A stretch of DNA of 64,000 nt from Candidatus Binatia bacterium (GCA_022827045.1 JAJDTQ010000096.1:59682-123681), one strand, 5' to 3'; positions 51,555 to 60,371 are shown, counted from the stretch's first letter. A program made the numbers and translations. The notes: generated by a model from the sequence alone, not told the origin.

Positions 51555-52693
51555 GGTTGGTGCTGGAGAAGCGCCCGGAACGCAGCCGGGCCATGCAGGT
51601 CGCCTCTCCGTTGCTGGCCGTGACGCTCACGGTGCTCTTCGGCAGCATCCTCTTCGCCGCCCGGGGCTTCGACCCGCTGCACGCCAACTACGTTTACTTC
51701 ATCGGACCCCTGACCACCCTGTGGTCGGTGGAGGAGCTCATCGTCAAGGCCACCCCGCTGGTTCTCATCGGAGCGGGCCTGGCCATCTGCTTCCGCGCGG
51801 ATCTCTGGAACATCGGCGCGGAAGGGCAGCTCATCGCGGGCGCCCTGGCCGGCGCCTCCATCCCCATCCTGGCGCCCCAGTGGGACTCGGCGCTGGCCAT
51901 CCCCACGATGCTGCTCCTGGGCATGCTCGGCGGCATGGCGTGGGCGGCGGTGCCGGCGCTCCTGCGAAACCGCTTCGGCGCCAACGAGATCCTTACCAGC
52001 CTGATGCTGGTCTACGTGGCCCAGTACCTGCTGGACTGGCTCGTACGCGGCCCGTGGCGCGACCCCCAGGGCTTCAACTTCCCCAAGTCCATCGGCTTCA
52101 ACGACTGGCATCTGCTGGCCACCTTCGGCGACGGCCGGGTCCATCTCGGCGCGGTCTTCGCGGTGATCGCGGTGGTGGTGCTGGCCGTTTTCATGTCGCG
52201 CACCCTCTTGGGTTTCGAAATAAAGGTGAGAGGGGAGGCGCCCCGCGCCGGCGGCTTCGGAGGCTTCTCGCAGGCCGGCACCACCTGGCTCTGCTTCGGC
52301 ATCTCCGGCGCCTTGGCCGGACTGGCCGGCATCTGCGAGGTGGCCGGCCCGGTGGGGCAGCTCCAGCCCACCATTTCGCCGGGCTACGGCTTCACCGCCA
52401 TCATCGTGGCGTTCCTCGGACGGCTAAATCCGCTGGGGGCTCTGCTGGGGGGGCTGGTCCTGGCCATCTGCTATCTCGGCGGCGAGGCCGCGCAGGTGGA
52501 GCTTTCCATCTCCGAGAAGACCGCCCAGGTTTTTCAGGGCATGCTGCTGTTCTTTATCCTGACCTGCGACACGCTGATCCGTTGCCGGGTGCGGCTGGAA
52601 TGGGCAACGCGAAACCCGTCGCGCCAGCGCCTGTTCATCGGGCTCGGGGGCGGCGCCTCGCGTACCGCGGACGCGGGTGGAGCGGCGCAATGA
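51545..52693 (+). CDS. BMP-type nucleoside ABC transporter permease (NupP-like)
   Basis: A 382-residue inner-membrane permease of the branched-chain/nucleoside type. It has about 8-10 hydrophobic segments, with a typical KATPLVLIGAGLAICFRADLWNIGAEGQLIAGALA block near residue 68 and LLRNRFGANEILTSLMLVYVAQYLLDWL near 138, the core of the binding-protein-dependent transport permease family. Residues past about 340 form a short cytoplasmic tail. It overlaps the ATPase gene by 10 bases and the next permease gene as ATGA, so the proteins are made together. Confidence 0.92.
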   Translation: MGVRLVLEKRPERSRAMQVASPLLAVTLTVLFGSILFAARGFDPLHANYVYFIGPLTTLWSVEELIVKATPLVLIGAGLAICFRADLWNIGAEGQLIAGALAGASIPILAPQWDSALAIPTMLLLGMLGGMAWAAVPALLRNRFGANEILTSLMLVYVAQYLLDWLVRGPWRDPQGFNFPKSIGFNDWHLLATFGDGRVHLGAVFAVIAVVVLAVFMSRTLLGFEIKVRGEAPRAGGFGGFSQAGTTWLCFGISGALAGLAGICEVAGPVGQLQPTISPGYGFTAIIVAFLGRLNPLGALLGGLVLAICYLGGEAAQVELSISEKTAQVFQGMLLFFILTCDTLIRCRVRLEWATRNPSRQRLFIGLGGGASRTADAGGAAQ

Positions 52694-53610
52694 GCGCGCT
52701 GGAAGCGGTTCTGCTCACCATCATCACGGCATCGACGCCGCTGCTGCTGGCCGCGGTAGGGGAGCTTGTGACGGAACGTTCCGGCGTTCTCAACCTGGGG
52801 GTCGAGGGCATGATGATCATGGGCGCGGTGACCGGCTTCGCCGCCGCGTACACCACCGGGTCGGCGGCCGTGGGCGTGATGGCGGCCATTGGCACCGGCA
52901 TCGCCATGGCGCTGCTGTTCGCCTTTCTGACCCAGACGCTGGCCGCCAACCAGATGGCCACGGGGCTCGCCCTGACACTGTTCGGCATCGGGCTCTCCGG
53001 CCTCGTCGGCAAGCCCTTCACCGGCCTTCCGGGCGTCAAGCTCGGAGCCGTCCACTTTCCGGGGTTGAGCAGCCTGCCGCTGGTGGGGCCGGTGCTGTTC
53101 GGCCAGGACCTCCTGGTGTATGCCTCCATCGCCATCACCGTGTTCGTGGCATGGATGTTCTCCCGGACCCGCCTCGGGCTGGTGATCCGCGCCGTCGGCA
53201 CCAACCACCACTCGGCCCACGCCCTGGGCTACGACGTGGCCGCGGTGCGCTACGGCTGCATCGCTTTCGGCGGAGCGTGCGCGGGACTGGCGGGAGGCTA
53301 CCTGTCCCTCGTGTACACGCCGCAGTGGATCGAGAACATGACCGCCGGCCGCGGCTGGATCGCGCTGGCGCTGGTGGTGTTCGCCACCTGGACCCCGAAC
53401 CGGGTGGCCGTGGGCGCCTACCTGTTCGGCGCCGTGTGGATCATGGGCCTCTACGCCCAGGGCATCGGGGTAGCCATTCCGTCCCAGTTCCTGGCGTCGC
53501 TGCCGTATCTGGTCACCATCGCCGCGCTGCTGGCCATCTCGGGAAATCGAATCTTGACCAAAGTGAATACACCTGCTTGTATCGGCCAAACGTTCGTGCC
53601 GGACCGGTAG
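52690..53610 (+). CDS. BMP-type nucleoside ABC transporter permease (NupQ-like)
   Basis: A 306-residue second permease. LLAAVGELVTERSGVLNLGVEGMMIMGAVTGF near residue 21 is the typical start for this subfamily, and the central NQMATGLALTLFGIGLSG (near 86) and RTRLGLVIRAVGTN near 158 are conserved. About 8 membrane helices are predicted. The ATG at 52690 overlaps the stop of the first permease as ATGA. The end (about residues 293-306) is polar and probably cytoplasmic. The receptor gene follows 40 bases later. Confidence 0.92.
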   Translation: MSALEAVLLTIITASTPLLLAAVGELVTERSGVLNLGVEGMMIMGAVTGFAAAYTTGSAAVGVMAAIGTGIAMALLFAFLTQTLAANQMATGLALTLFGIGLSGLVGKPFTGLPGVKLGAVHFPGLSSLPLVGPVLFGQDLLVYASIAITVFVAWMFSRTRLGLVIRAVGTNHHSAHALGYDVAAVRYGCIAFGGACAGLAGGYLSLVYTPQWIENMTAGRGWIALALVVFATWTPNRVAVGAYLFGAVWIMGLYAQGIGVAIPSQFLASLPYLVTIAALLAISGNRILTKVNTPACIGQTFVPDR

Positions 53611-53650
53611 ACCGCCGGCGGCACCATTCACCCACTCCAAGGAGGAAGAA

Positions 53651-54718
53651 ATGAAAAAGTTGATCGTGCTGGCAGCCGTCCTTGCACTGTCCCTGGCCGC
53701 CTCCGGCGCACTCGGCGCCGACGCCCTGAAGGTCGGTTTCGTCTATGTCGGTCCCATCGGCGACCACGGATGGACCTACCAGCACGACCAGGGCCGCCTG
53801 GCCGTCGAGAAAGCCCTGGGCAAGAAGGTCAAGACCCTCTACATCGAGAAGGTCACCGAGGGCCCTGACACCGAACGCGCCATCACGCGCCTGGCCCGTC
53901 AGGGCGCCGGCCTGATCTTCACCACGTCCTTCGGTTTCATGGACCCCACCATCAAGGTGGCCAAGCGCTTCCCGAAGGTGAAGTTCGAGCACGCCACCGG
54001 CTACAAGCGCGCCAAGAACGTGGCGACCTACTCCTCGCGCTTCTATGAAGGCCGCTACGTCATCGGCCAGATCGCCGCCACGCTGTCGAAGAGCGGCGTG
54101 GCCGGCTACATCGCCTCCTTTCCGATCCCGGAGGTAGTCCGCGGCATCAACTCCTTCATGCTCGGCGCCCAGTCCATCAACCCCGACTTCAAGGTGAAGA
54201 CCGTGTGGGTGAACTCCTGGTTCGACCCCGGCAAGGAAGCCGATGCCGCCAAGGTGCTGATCGGCCAGGGAGCCGACATCATCACCCAGCACACCGATTC
54301 CACCGCGCCGATGCAGATCGCCGGCGAGAAGGGAGCCCTGGCGTTCGGGCAGGCGTCCGACATGATCAAGTTCGGTCCCAAGACCCAGCTCACCGCCATC
54401 ATCGACGACTGGCGGCCCTACTACGTCCAGCGCACCAAGGCGGTGCTTGACGGGTCGTGGAAGTCCACGGACACCTGGGGCGGAATGGACACCGGCATGG
54501 TCGGCATGGCCCCCTACACCAACATGCCCGCGGACGTCGCCGCCATGGCCAAGGCCACCGAGGAGAAGATCCGCTCCGGCAAGATGCACGCCTTCGCCGG
54601 CCCCATCTACAAGCAGGACGGCTCCCTGGCGGTGGCCAAGGGCAAGAACCTCGACGACGGCACGCTCCTGGGCATGAACTGGTACATCAAGGGGATCGAC
54701 GACAAGCTGCCGAAGTAA
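53651..54718 (+). CDS. BMP family ABC transporter substrate-binding protein
   Basis: A 355-residue periplasmic receptor of the basic membrane protein (BMP) family. A signal peptide covers about residues 1-22, ending ALG-AD, without a lipobox Cys, so the protein is likely soluble periplasmic. FVYVGPIGDHGWTYQHDQGR near 30 and TEGPDTERAITRLARQGAG near 68 match BMP-type purine nucleoside receptors (PnrA-like). The strong AAGGAGG before the ATG suggests high expression. It is the last gene of the importer operon, after a 40-base gap. Confidence 0.93.
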   Translation: MKKLIVLAAVLALSLAASGALGADALKVGFVYVGPIGDHGWTYQHDQGRLAVEKALGKKVKTLYIEKVTEGPDTERAITRLARQGAGLIFTTSFGFMDPTIKVAKRFPKVKFEHATGYKRAKNVATYSSRFYEGRYVIGQIAATLSKSGVAGYIASFPIPEVVRGINSFMLGAQSINPDFKVKTVWVNSWFDPGKEADAAKVLIGQGADIITQHTDSTAPMQIAGEKGALAFGQASDMIKFGPKTQLTAIIDDWRPYYVQRTKAVLDGSWKSTDTWGGMDTGMVGMAPYTNMPADVAAMAKATEEKIRSGKMHAFAGPIYKQDGSLAVAKGKNLDDGTLLGMNWYIKGIDDKLPK

Positions 54719-54783
54719 AAGACAATCTTGCCGTAACGAGCGGGCCGCCGCACCGGACTGTGCTCGTCCAAAACGCTTGAAGC

Positions 54784-56208
54784 ATGAACGTGTTGCTCAT
54801 CATGTCGGACGAGCACAGGCGGGAGATCGCCGGCTGCTACGGGAATCCCTTTGTCAGGACTCCCAATCTGGATGCCCTTGCGGCGCGCGGCGTCGTCTTC
54901 GAGAACGCTTACTGCAACTCGCCCATCTGCGTGCCGTCACGCGCGAGTCTCGCCACCGGAGAGTACGTCCACCGTACCGGGTACTGGGACAGTGCCGCCC
55001 CCTACGATGGCAGAGTCCCGTCCTGGCACCACCGGCTGCGCGATGCAGGGTATGACGTCGTATCCATCGGGAAACTCCACTTTCGCAGCGCCGACGACGA
55101 CCACGGGTTCAGCGAGGTGTTCCACCCCGTCTATGTCGTCGACGGCATAGGCGATGTCCACGGCCTGCTACGCACGGAAAAGCGCGTGCGCGAGGTGGCG
55201 CGGGGGCTGGCCGCGGAGGCCGGACGCGGGCCGTCACCCTATACCCGTTTCGACTCGAGGGTGGCCGATGCGACCGTGCGCTGGCTCCGCGAACGTGGCA
55301 GGCGCAAGGACCGCAGCCAGTGGGCGCTGTTCTCATCCATGGTCTCACCCCACTATCCGCTGATCGCGCCCCAGGAATTCTACGACCTCTACGGTCGTCT
55401 GGACCTACCGAGGCCTCGCCTCTACCGAAAGGCCGACCGCCCGGACCACCCGGTGATCGCCCACTACCGGGAAACCTGGAACTACGACGATTTCTTCGAC
55501 GTCGAGCGCCTGGACGTCGGTCTGAAGGCCTACTACGGGCTATGCTCCTTCCTGGACTTCCAGATCGGCAGAATCCTGGCGGCGCTCGACGAGAGTGGCT
55601 TCAACGACGATACGCTGGTCATCTACACATCCGATCACGGTGAGAGCCTCGGCAACCGCGGGTTGTGGGGGAAATCGGTGATGTACGAAGAGTCGAGCGG
55701 CGTTCCACTGTTGATCTCGGGGCCAGGAATTGCCAGCGGACAACGATGCCCCACTCCGGCATCGCTGGTGGACATCTATCCCACGGTGGTCGCGGCGGTA
55801 TGTGGAACGCTCAACGCGCGGGAGCGAACGCTTCCCGGCGACAACCTGATCGCCCTAGCGCGGGAGCAGCCGGCGGACCGCGTGATGTTCAGCGAGCTGC
55901 ACGACGACGGCTCGCTAACGGGCGAGTTCATGGTGCGCCAGGGGGAGTGGAAGCTCGTACATTACGTCGACTATCGGCCGCAACTCTTCGATCTATCGGC
56001 CGACCCCTTCGAGGAAAAGGACCTTGCCGGGCGGCCCGAGACGCATGATGTCCAAGACCGCCTCTACGAAGAACTCCACAAGATCGTCGATCCAGCGGAC
56101 GTCAATCAACGTGTTTTCGCCGACCAGGAAGCCCGAATCAGGAGACTCGGAGGCGTCGACGCGATCCTGTCGCGCGAGGACTTCAACTTCACGCCGGTGC
56201 CGGAGTGA
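54784..56208 (+). CDS. Type I sulfatase (alkaline phosphatase superfamily)
   Basis: A 474-residue sulfatase with the Cys-type formylglycine motif C49-V-P-S-R53 in ICVPSRASLATG. LLIMSDEHR at the N-terminus holds the first metal residues, and YTSDHGESLGNRGLWGK near residue 280 holds the Asp-His metal pair. The SDEHR form resembles choline-sulfatase and phosphonate monoester hydrolase-like enzymes more than arylsulfatases. A formylglycine-generating enzyme is needed for activity, but is not in the window. There is no signal peptide, so it may act in the cytoplasm. It follows the BMP importer by 65 bases on the same strand. Confidence 0.92.
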   Translation: MNVLLIMSDEHRREIAGCYGNPFVRTPNLDALAARGVVFENAYCNSPICVPSRASLATGEYVHRTGYWDSAAPYDGRVPSWHHRLRDAGYDVVSIGKLHFRSADDDHGFSEVFHPVYVVDGIGDVHGLLRTEKRVREVARGLAAEAGRGPSPYTRFDSRVADATVRWLRERGRRKDRSQWALFSSMVSPHYPLIAPQEFYDLYGRLDLPRPRLYRKADRPDHPVIAHYRETWNYDDFFDVERLDVGLKAYYGLCSFLDFQIGRILAALDESGFNDDTLVIYTSDHGESLGNRGLWGKSVMYEESSGVPLLISGPGIASGQRCPTPASLVDIYPTVVAAVCGTLNARERTLPGDNLIALAREQPADRVMFSELHDDGSLTGEFMVRQGEWKLVHYVDYRPQLFDLSADPFEEKDLAGRPETHDVQDRLYEELHKIVDPADVNQRVFADQEARIRRLGGVDAILSREDFNFTPVPE

Positions 56209-56213
56209 GAGAG

Positions 56214-56288
56214 TGGTGCGCCCGCCAGGAATCGAACCTGGACTTAGGGTTCCGGAGACCCTCGTGATGTCCTTTTCACTACGGGCGC
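56214..56288 (-). tRNA. tRNA-Arg (anticodon CCG)
   Basis: Read on the minus strand, the 75 bases fold as a full tRNA: acceptor GCGCCCG pairing with CGGGCGC, D-arm, an anticodon loop CTCCGGA giving anticodon CCG (Arg, codon CGG), a T-arm with GGTTCGATTCC and a genome-encoded CCA at 56214-56216. The sulfatase gene ends 5 bases beyond its 3' end. No integrase or duplicated tRNA end is seen beside it. Confidence 0.97.
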
Positions 56289-56296
56289 ATGTCTAT

Positions 56297-56326
56297 TGTC
56301 TATCAGACAAGTAGACGGCTACTCAA
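56297..56326 (-). promoter_or_regulatory. Possible promoter of the tRNA-Arg gene
   Basis: On the minus strand TTGAGT (56326-56321) and TAGACA (56302-56297) are separated by 18 bases, and transcription would start about at the tRNA 5' end. TTGTCT and AGACAA form a short palindrome here. The fit is moderate. Confidence 0.35.
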
Positions 56327-56374
56327 GCAGCAGCAGAGCAAGACGGGTACCCCTGGGGATGCGGCACCCTCGAC

Positions 56375-56413
56375 TCCTTGCAAATTACCCATTATTTGGA
56401 TAATTTGCAAGGA
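56375..56413. repeat. 13-bp perfect inverted repeat ending on the ATPase start codon
   Basis: TCCTTGCAAATTA (56375-56387) and TAATTTGCAAGGA (56401-56413) are exact reverse complements separated by 13 bases. The second arm ends in the A of the ATG at 56413. Two more C-G pairs (CC with GG) extend the stem around a bulged A, leaving an 8-base loop. In RNA the AAGGA that would act as ribosome-binding site and the A of AUG are paired in the stem. Confidence 0.9.
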
Positions 56414-57582
56414 TGATTTTACGCTTGGTTGCTCGCGACATTGAAAGCGCTCTTGCGCGCCAAGCTGCCGTACTCCTGATCGGTCCCCGTCAAGTGGGCA
56501 AGACGACTCTGGCATTGGAGATCTGCCGGACGCACGGCGGCTTATATCTTGACCTTGAGGACGCCGATGACCGCGCTCGCTTGACCGAGCCCCGGCTGTT
56601 TCTCGACAACCTCGAGGACCGGCTGCTTGTCCTCGATGAGATCCACCGGACGCCGGAGTTGTTCCAGACGTTGCGTGGAGTCATTGACCGCGGGCGACGA
56701 AGAGGAAAGGGTAAAGGGCGGTTCCTGATTCTGGGGTCCGCGTCCATTGACTTGCTCCGGCAATCGGAAAGCCTGGCGGGACGCATCACGTATGTCGATC
56801 TCGCACCATTCTCGGCTCTGGAAGTAGAGGACGAGGACATCGCACGTGAGCGGTTGTGGCTGAGAGGGGGCTTTCCGGACAGCTATCTTGCGGACAGCGA
56901 CGCAGACAGCTTTTCACTGCGCAGGGACTTCATCCGCACCTACCTGGAACGTGACGTCGCGACGTTCGGTCCGCGCGTCCCCGCCACGACCCTGGAGCGG
57001 CTTTGGACGATGCTCGCTCACCGGCAGGGAACCCTTCTGAACGCTTCCGCGCTGGCTAGGGCGATGGAGGTGAGTACCCAGTCGGTAAACCGCTACATTG
57101 ACCTTTTGGCCGATCTTTTGCTTGTGCGCAGGCTCCGGCCTTACCATGTCAATGTCGGCAAGCGTCTGGTGAAGGCTCCGAAGATTTATGTCCGCGACAG
57201 CGGGCTGGTCCATGCGCTGCTTGGCATTGTATCGCTGGAGCAACTGGCAGGGCATCCGGTGGTGGGACAGAGTTGGGAAGGGTACGTCATCGAAACCCTC
57301 TTGTCCGTCCTGCCACCCTTGACGACGCCTTTCTTCTACCGGACGAGCGCGGGCGCCGAGATCGATCTCGTGGTCGAGCACAGCGACGGGCGACTGTGGG
57401 CCATTGAGGTCAAACGTTCTCTTTCCGCGAGGGTGGGACGCGGCTTTCATCTCGCTTGCATGGACATCAAACCGTCAAGCGGTTTCGTTGTGCACGCCGG
57501 CACCGATCGCTGGCCGCTTTCGGAAAACGTGGAAGCCATTGGCGTCCGCGAATTGGCGTTGTTGTTTCAAGAACGGCACTGA
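56413..57582 (+). CDS. AAA-type ATPase with DUF4143 domain
   Basis: A 389-residue ATPase. Walker A is IGPRQVGKTT (near residue 23), Walker B LLVLDEIHRTPELF near 75, and the sensor region is RFLILGSASIDLL near 103. The C-terminal DUF4143 half (about 190-389) includes a winged-helix turn (LLNASALARAMEVSTQSVNRYIDLL) and a nuclease-like strand pattern FYRTSAGAEIDLVVE...AIEVKRS near 310-340 that resembles a restriction-endonuclease-like fold. These proteins are widespread, often mobile, and of unknown function. The base composition at the start is lower in GC than the neighbours. An inverted repeat precedes the ATG directly. Confidence 0.88.
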   Translation: MILRLVARDIESALARQAAVLLIGPRQVGKTTLALEICRTHGGLYLDLEDADDRARLTEPRLFLDNLEDRLLVLDEIHRTPELFQTLRGVIDRGRRRGKGKGRFLILGSASIDLLRQSESLAGRITYVDLAPFSALEVEDEDIARERLWLRGGFPDSYLADSDADSFSLRRDFIRTYLERDVATFGPRVPATTLERLWTMLAHRQGTLLNASALARAMEVSTQSVNRYIDLLADLLLVRRLRPYHVNVGKRLVKAPKIYVRDSGLVHALLGIVSLEQLAGHPVVGQSWEGYVIETLLSVLPPLTTPFFYRTSAGAEIDLVVEHSDGRLWAIEVKRSLSARVGRGFHLACMDIKPSSGFVVHAGTDRWPLSENVEAIGVRELALLFQERH

Positions 57583-57631
57583 CCCAGCCTTGACCGTCAG
57601 GCGATACGTCGTTGACTCAGATCGGCAGGAA

Positions 57632-58636
57632 TTACCCTCTATCCCGTTGTTCCCGGACCATTCGGGCTGGCGAAAGGACCGTGCGAAGTGGGTTCCGCGC
57701 CCTGAGTCGCCTGAGTATCCGTTCCATGGTGGGGCCGGCCGGAAGCCCCACCGCGTTGAGGATGGCTTGGGCCACCACCTCGGCCGCCAAAATCCCGACT
57801 TCGTTGACATCGGCCTTGCGCTTTCCGGTGGAGAGGGCAAACAGGGTGTCGCCGTCACGCAGGGTGTGGGACGGACGGATGGCGCGGGCGAGGCCGTCGT
57901 GGGCCATGGAGGCCACGGTGTTGGCTTCCACCGAGGAAAGCGCCGCATCGGTGGCGACGACGCCGATGGTAGTATTGGTCCCGGACGTGGCCGGGGTGCG
58001 TGCTTTCCGAGTTCTTGGCCCGGCCTCGACCGTCCTGCCGCCTGCCACCGTCTCGCCGGTAGCGGGGTCGACCACGCGGCCGACGGCATTGACCACCACT
58101 AGGGCGCCCACGGCAACGCCGTTCGGCAGCCTTGCACAAGCCGAGCCGATGCCGCCGTCGACGGGGCTCAGGCCGGGAGCCTTGCCGACGGTGGCGCCGG
58201 TGCCGGCGCCCACGCGGCCGGTGGATACGGGCGCATCAGTGGCCGCCTTGCAGGCGCGATAACCCATGGCCTTGTCTGGCCGGACCCGTGGGTCGCCGAC
58301 GCCCAGGTCGTAGATCACGGCGGCCGGGACGATAGGAACGACACCGTGAGAGGTAGGGAATCCGGCGCCCCGCTCCTCGAGAAACCGCATGACACCGGCC
58401 GCCGCATCGAGGCCGAACGCGCTGCCGCCGGTCAACAGGACTCCGTGGGCCTGTCCCACCAGCCGACCCGGCCGGATGGCGTCGGTTTCCCGGGTGCCGG
58501 GTGCGAACCCGCGTACATCCACACCCGCGGCGGCCCCAGTCGTGCACAGGACCACGGTACAGCCGGTGCGCGCCCGACGGTTGGTGGCGTGCCCCACCTG
58601 AATGCCCTTGACCGCGGTAATGGTTTCGTTCTTCAT
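57632..58636 (-). CDS. P1-family peptidase (DmpA/L-aminopeptidase-like)
   Basis: A 334-residue member of the self-cleaving P1 family (Ntn-like fold). The autocleavage and nucleophile region is SGTNTTIGVVATDA, with Thr222 or Thr223 likely at the start of the beta chain; DmpA has Ser here and many homologues have Thr. The N-terminal half has VLLTGGSAFGLDAAAGVM near 67, which is a family constant. Such enzymes act on short peptides or D- and L-amides. The length is typical (about 330-370). It is convergent with the ATPase gene, 49 bases away. No partner gene is obvious. Confidence 0.85.
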   Translation of the reverse strand: MKNETITAVKGIQVGHATNRRARTGCTVVLCTTGAAAGVDVRGFAPGTRETDAIRPGRLVGQAHGVLLTGGSAFGLDAAAGVMRFLEERGAGFPTSHGVVPIVPAAVIYDLGVGDPRVRPDKAMGYRACKAATDAPVSTGRVGAGTGATVGKAPGLSPVDGGIGSACARLPNGVAVGALVVVNAVGRVVDPATGETVAGGRTVEAGPRTRKARTPATSGTNTTIGVVATDAALSSVEANTVASMAHDGLARAIRPSHTLRDGDTLFALSTGKRKADVNEVGILAAEVVAQAILNAVGLPAGPTMERILRRLRARNPLRTVLSPARMVREQRDRG

Positions 58637-58715
58637 CTCTCTTGGGTCACGGCGCGTCCGTCAATGGAGCGGTCCGCTGTTCGCATTCGTGCCCTGTAGC
58701 CTATAGCCTGTTCCC

Positions 58716-59948
58716 ATGAACAACGAAAACTCCCCCATGCGTCCCCAACTTCGCTATGTTGACGTGTTCCCGGTTCCCGGAGAACAGGGGAAACAGGCCT
58801 TCGGCATCCGCGATCCCCAGCACGTCAGCGACAAGGTCCTTCGTCTGCAGGCCGAGGCGGCGTATGCGCTTCAGTTCTTCGACGGCCGGCATACGTTGCC
58901 CGAGATCGGTGCTGCATACAGGGAGAAGTACGGGATCGAGTTCCCGTTGGAATTGCTGGAACAACTCTGCCAGTTGCTGGACGAGGGCTACTTTCTCATC
59001 AGCGACAATTTCGAGAACCACTACAGGCAGCTGGTTGTGTCGTTTCGCCAGGCCCCGGTACGCGAAGCCTTTCACGCCGGGGTCAGCTACGACGAAAATC
59101 CCGCCGCATTGAACGAGGCCCTGGGCCAACTATTCGCCCCGCCGGCGGGCCCGGGATTGCCGGGTGCACGCGACCCGAAGCGGACAATACCGGGAATCGT
59201 CGTACCGCACATCGACCTGCGGCTCGGTGGCCCGGCTTACGCATGGGCGTACAAGGAACTGGCCGAGTCGGAGCCGCCCGAGCTGTTCGTCATTCTGGGA
59301 ACCGGGCACAACGCGACCCGAAACCCCTACGTTCTGACCCAAAAACGCTTCGCCACACCGCTGGGCGAGGTCCCCGTGGAGGCCGAGTTCATTTCCCATC
59401 TGCAGGAGCTCCATGGCGGCGAACTCTTCGAGGACGAACTCGCCCACCGCTGCGAGCACACCATCGAGTTCCAGGTCTTGTTCATCCAGCAGTTGTTCGG
59501 CAACGGGATACCGATCGTGCCCGTGTTGTGCTCCTTCTCCTGCGCGGCGCCTGGAGACGGGCCGGCCGGAGATTCCATTGAACGGTTCACCGATGGACTG
59601 CGAACCATGATCGCCGAAGACGAACGCCGAATCTGCTTCATCGCCAGCGCCGATCTGGCCCACGTGGGGCCGCGTTACGGCGACGCCGACGGATTCAGCG
59701 GGGAAGATCTGGATGCGGTCAAGCGCGCCGACCTGGAGATGCTGCGCCACGTGGAAGAGGTGGACGCGGAGGGCTTTCGCGGCTACCTGGAGCAGGAGAG
59801 CGACCGGCGCCGGATCTGCGGCTTCTCGCCCATCTACACGATGCTGAAGGCCATGCGGGCCGAGCGGGGGAGGGTGGTCGCCCACGACCACGGCGAGATG
59901 GACCCCATCGGCTCCATCTGCAGCTTCGCCAGCGTCGTTTTCGAGTGA
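58716..59948 (+). CDS. AmmeMemoRadiSam system protein B (MEMO1 family) with PqqD-like N-terminal domain
   Basis: A 410-residue protein. The N-terminal about 100 residues resemble a PqqD-like winged-helix domain (LRLQAEAAYALQFFDG then TLPEIGAAYREKYG and DEGYF). The C-terminal about 280 residues form the MEMO1 domain, with VPHIDLRLGG near 164, ILGTGHNA near 199, HTIEFQVLF near 245 and SADLAHVGP near 306, matching the conserved His/Cys pocket of MEMO1. The family occurs with an AMMECR1 protein and a radical SAM enzyme in one system; neither is in the window. Divergent from the P1 peptidase gene with 79 bases between. Confidence 0.87.
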   Translation: MNNENSPMRPQLRYVDVFPVPGEQGKQAFGIRDPQHVSDKVLRLQAEAAYALQFFDGRHTLPEIGAAYREKYGIEFPLELLEQLCQLLDEGYFLISDNFENHYRQLVVSFRQAPVREAFHAGVSYDENPAALNEALGQLFAPPAGPGLPGARDPKRTIPGIVVPHIDLRLGGPAYAWAYKELAESEPPELFVILGTGHNATRNPYVLTQKRFATPLGEVPVEAEFISHLQELHGGELFEDELAHRCEHTIEFQVLFIQQLFGNGIPIVPVLCSFSCAAPGDGPAGDSIERFTDGLRTMIAEDERRICFIASADLAHVGPRYGDADGFSGEDLDAVKRADLEMLRHVEEVDAEGFRGYLEQESDRRRICGFSPIYTMLKAMRAERGRVVAHDHGEMDPIGSICSFASVVFE

Positions 59949-60018
59949 GGAGGCGGGAACGCGCCGCGGCCGCGTGTTCTTTCCGAGACCGTTCGAGAGG
60001 CAGCGACCGAGCGGCCTG

Positions 60019-60234
60019 TCAGGAATCGGGAAAGAGGCTGTTGCCGTCGTCATCCTCCACGGTGATGGCCTTGGTGGGACAAATCCTGGCCGCCAGGACG
60101 ACCTTCTCCTGAGTGTCGCCGTTGGGGTCGGCGACTTCGGCGATGAACCTCTCGTTCATCTTGAAGACGTTGGGCGCGGCCTGGACGCATTTCTCGTGCC
60201 CGTCGCACTTGGTGGTGTCGACAGTGACCTTCAT
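60019..60234 (-). CDS. Small ferredoxin ([3Fe-4S] type, P450-associated class)
   Basis: A 71-residue ferredoxin. Cysteines are at positions 10 and 16 (KCDGHEKCVQ) and at position 52 in RICPTKAI. With only three canonical Cys, the cluster is probably [3Fe-4S], as in ferredoxins that serve bacterial P450 enzymes. The APNVF block after the second Cys is typical. The ATG at 60234 is chosen; 19 extra residues from an upstream start are not family-like. It stands alone; a P450 gene lies 11 kb away and its need for such a partner makes a functional link possible. Confidence 0.88.
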   Translation of the reverse strand: MKVTVDTTKCDGHEKCVQAAPNVFKMNERFIAEVADPNGDTQEKVVLAARICPTKAITVEDDDGNSLFPDS

Positions 60235-60371
60235 GGTGCCTCCCCGGTAGTGGATCTCCCCTGTATAGCCGAGTCGGCTACGGCATTCCACCGCATCGGA
60301 GGCGGCGGCCCCTCGGCTCGCCGATTTCGGTATTGCAGTGCCGGAAGCGCCTGCGATATAGTGAACGCCCC

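Noticed and set aside
56214..56290. tRNA as an attachment site for an island
   Set aside because: No integrase, no direct repeat of the tRNA 3' end and no mobility genes occur beside it.
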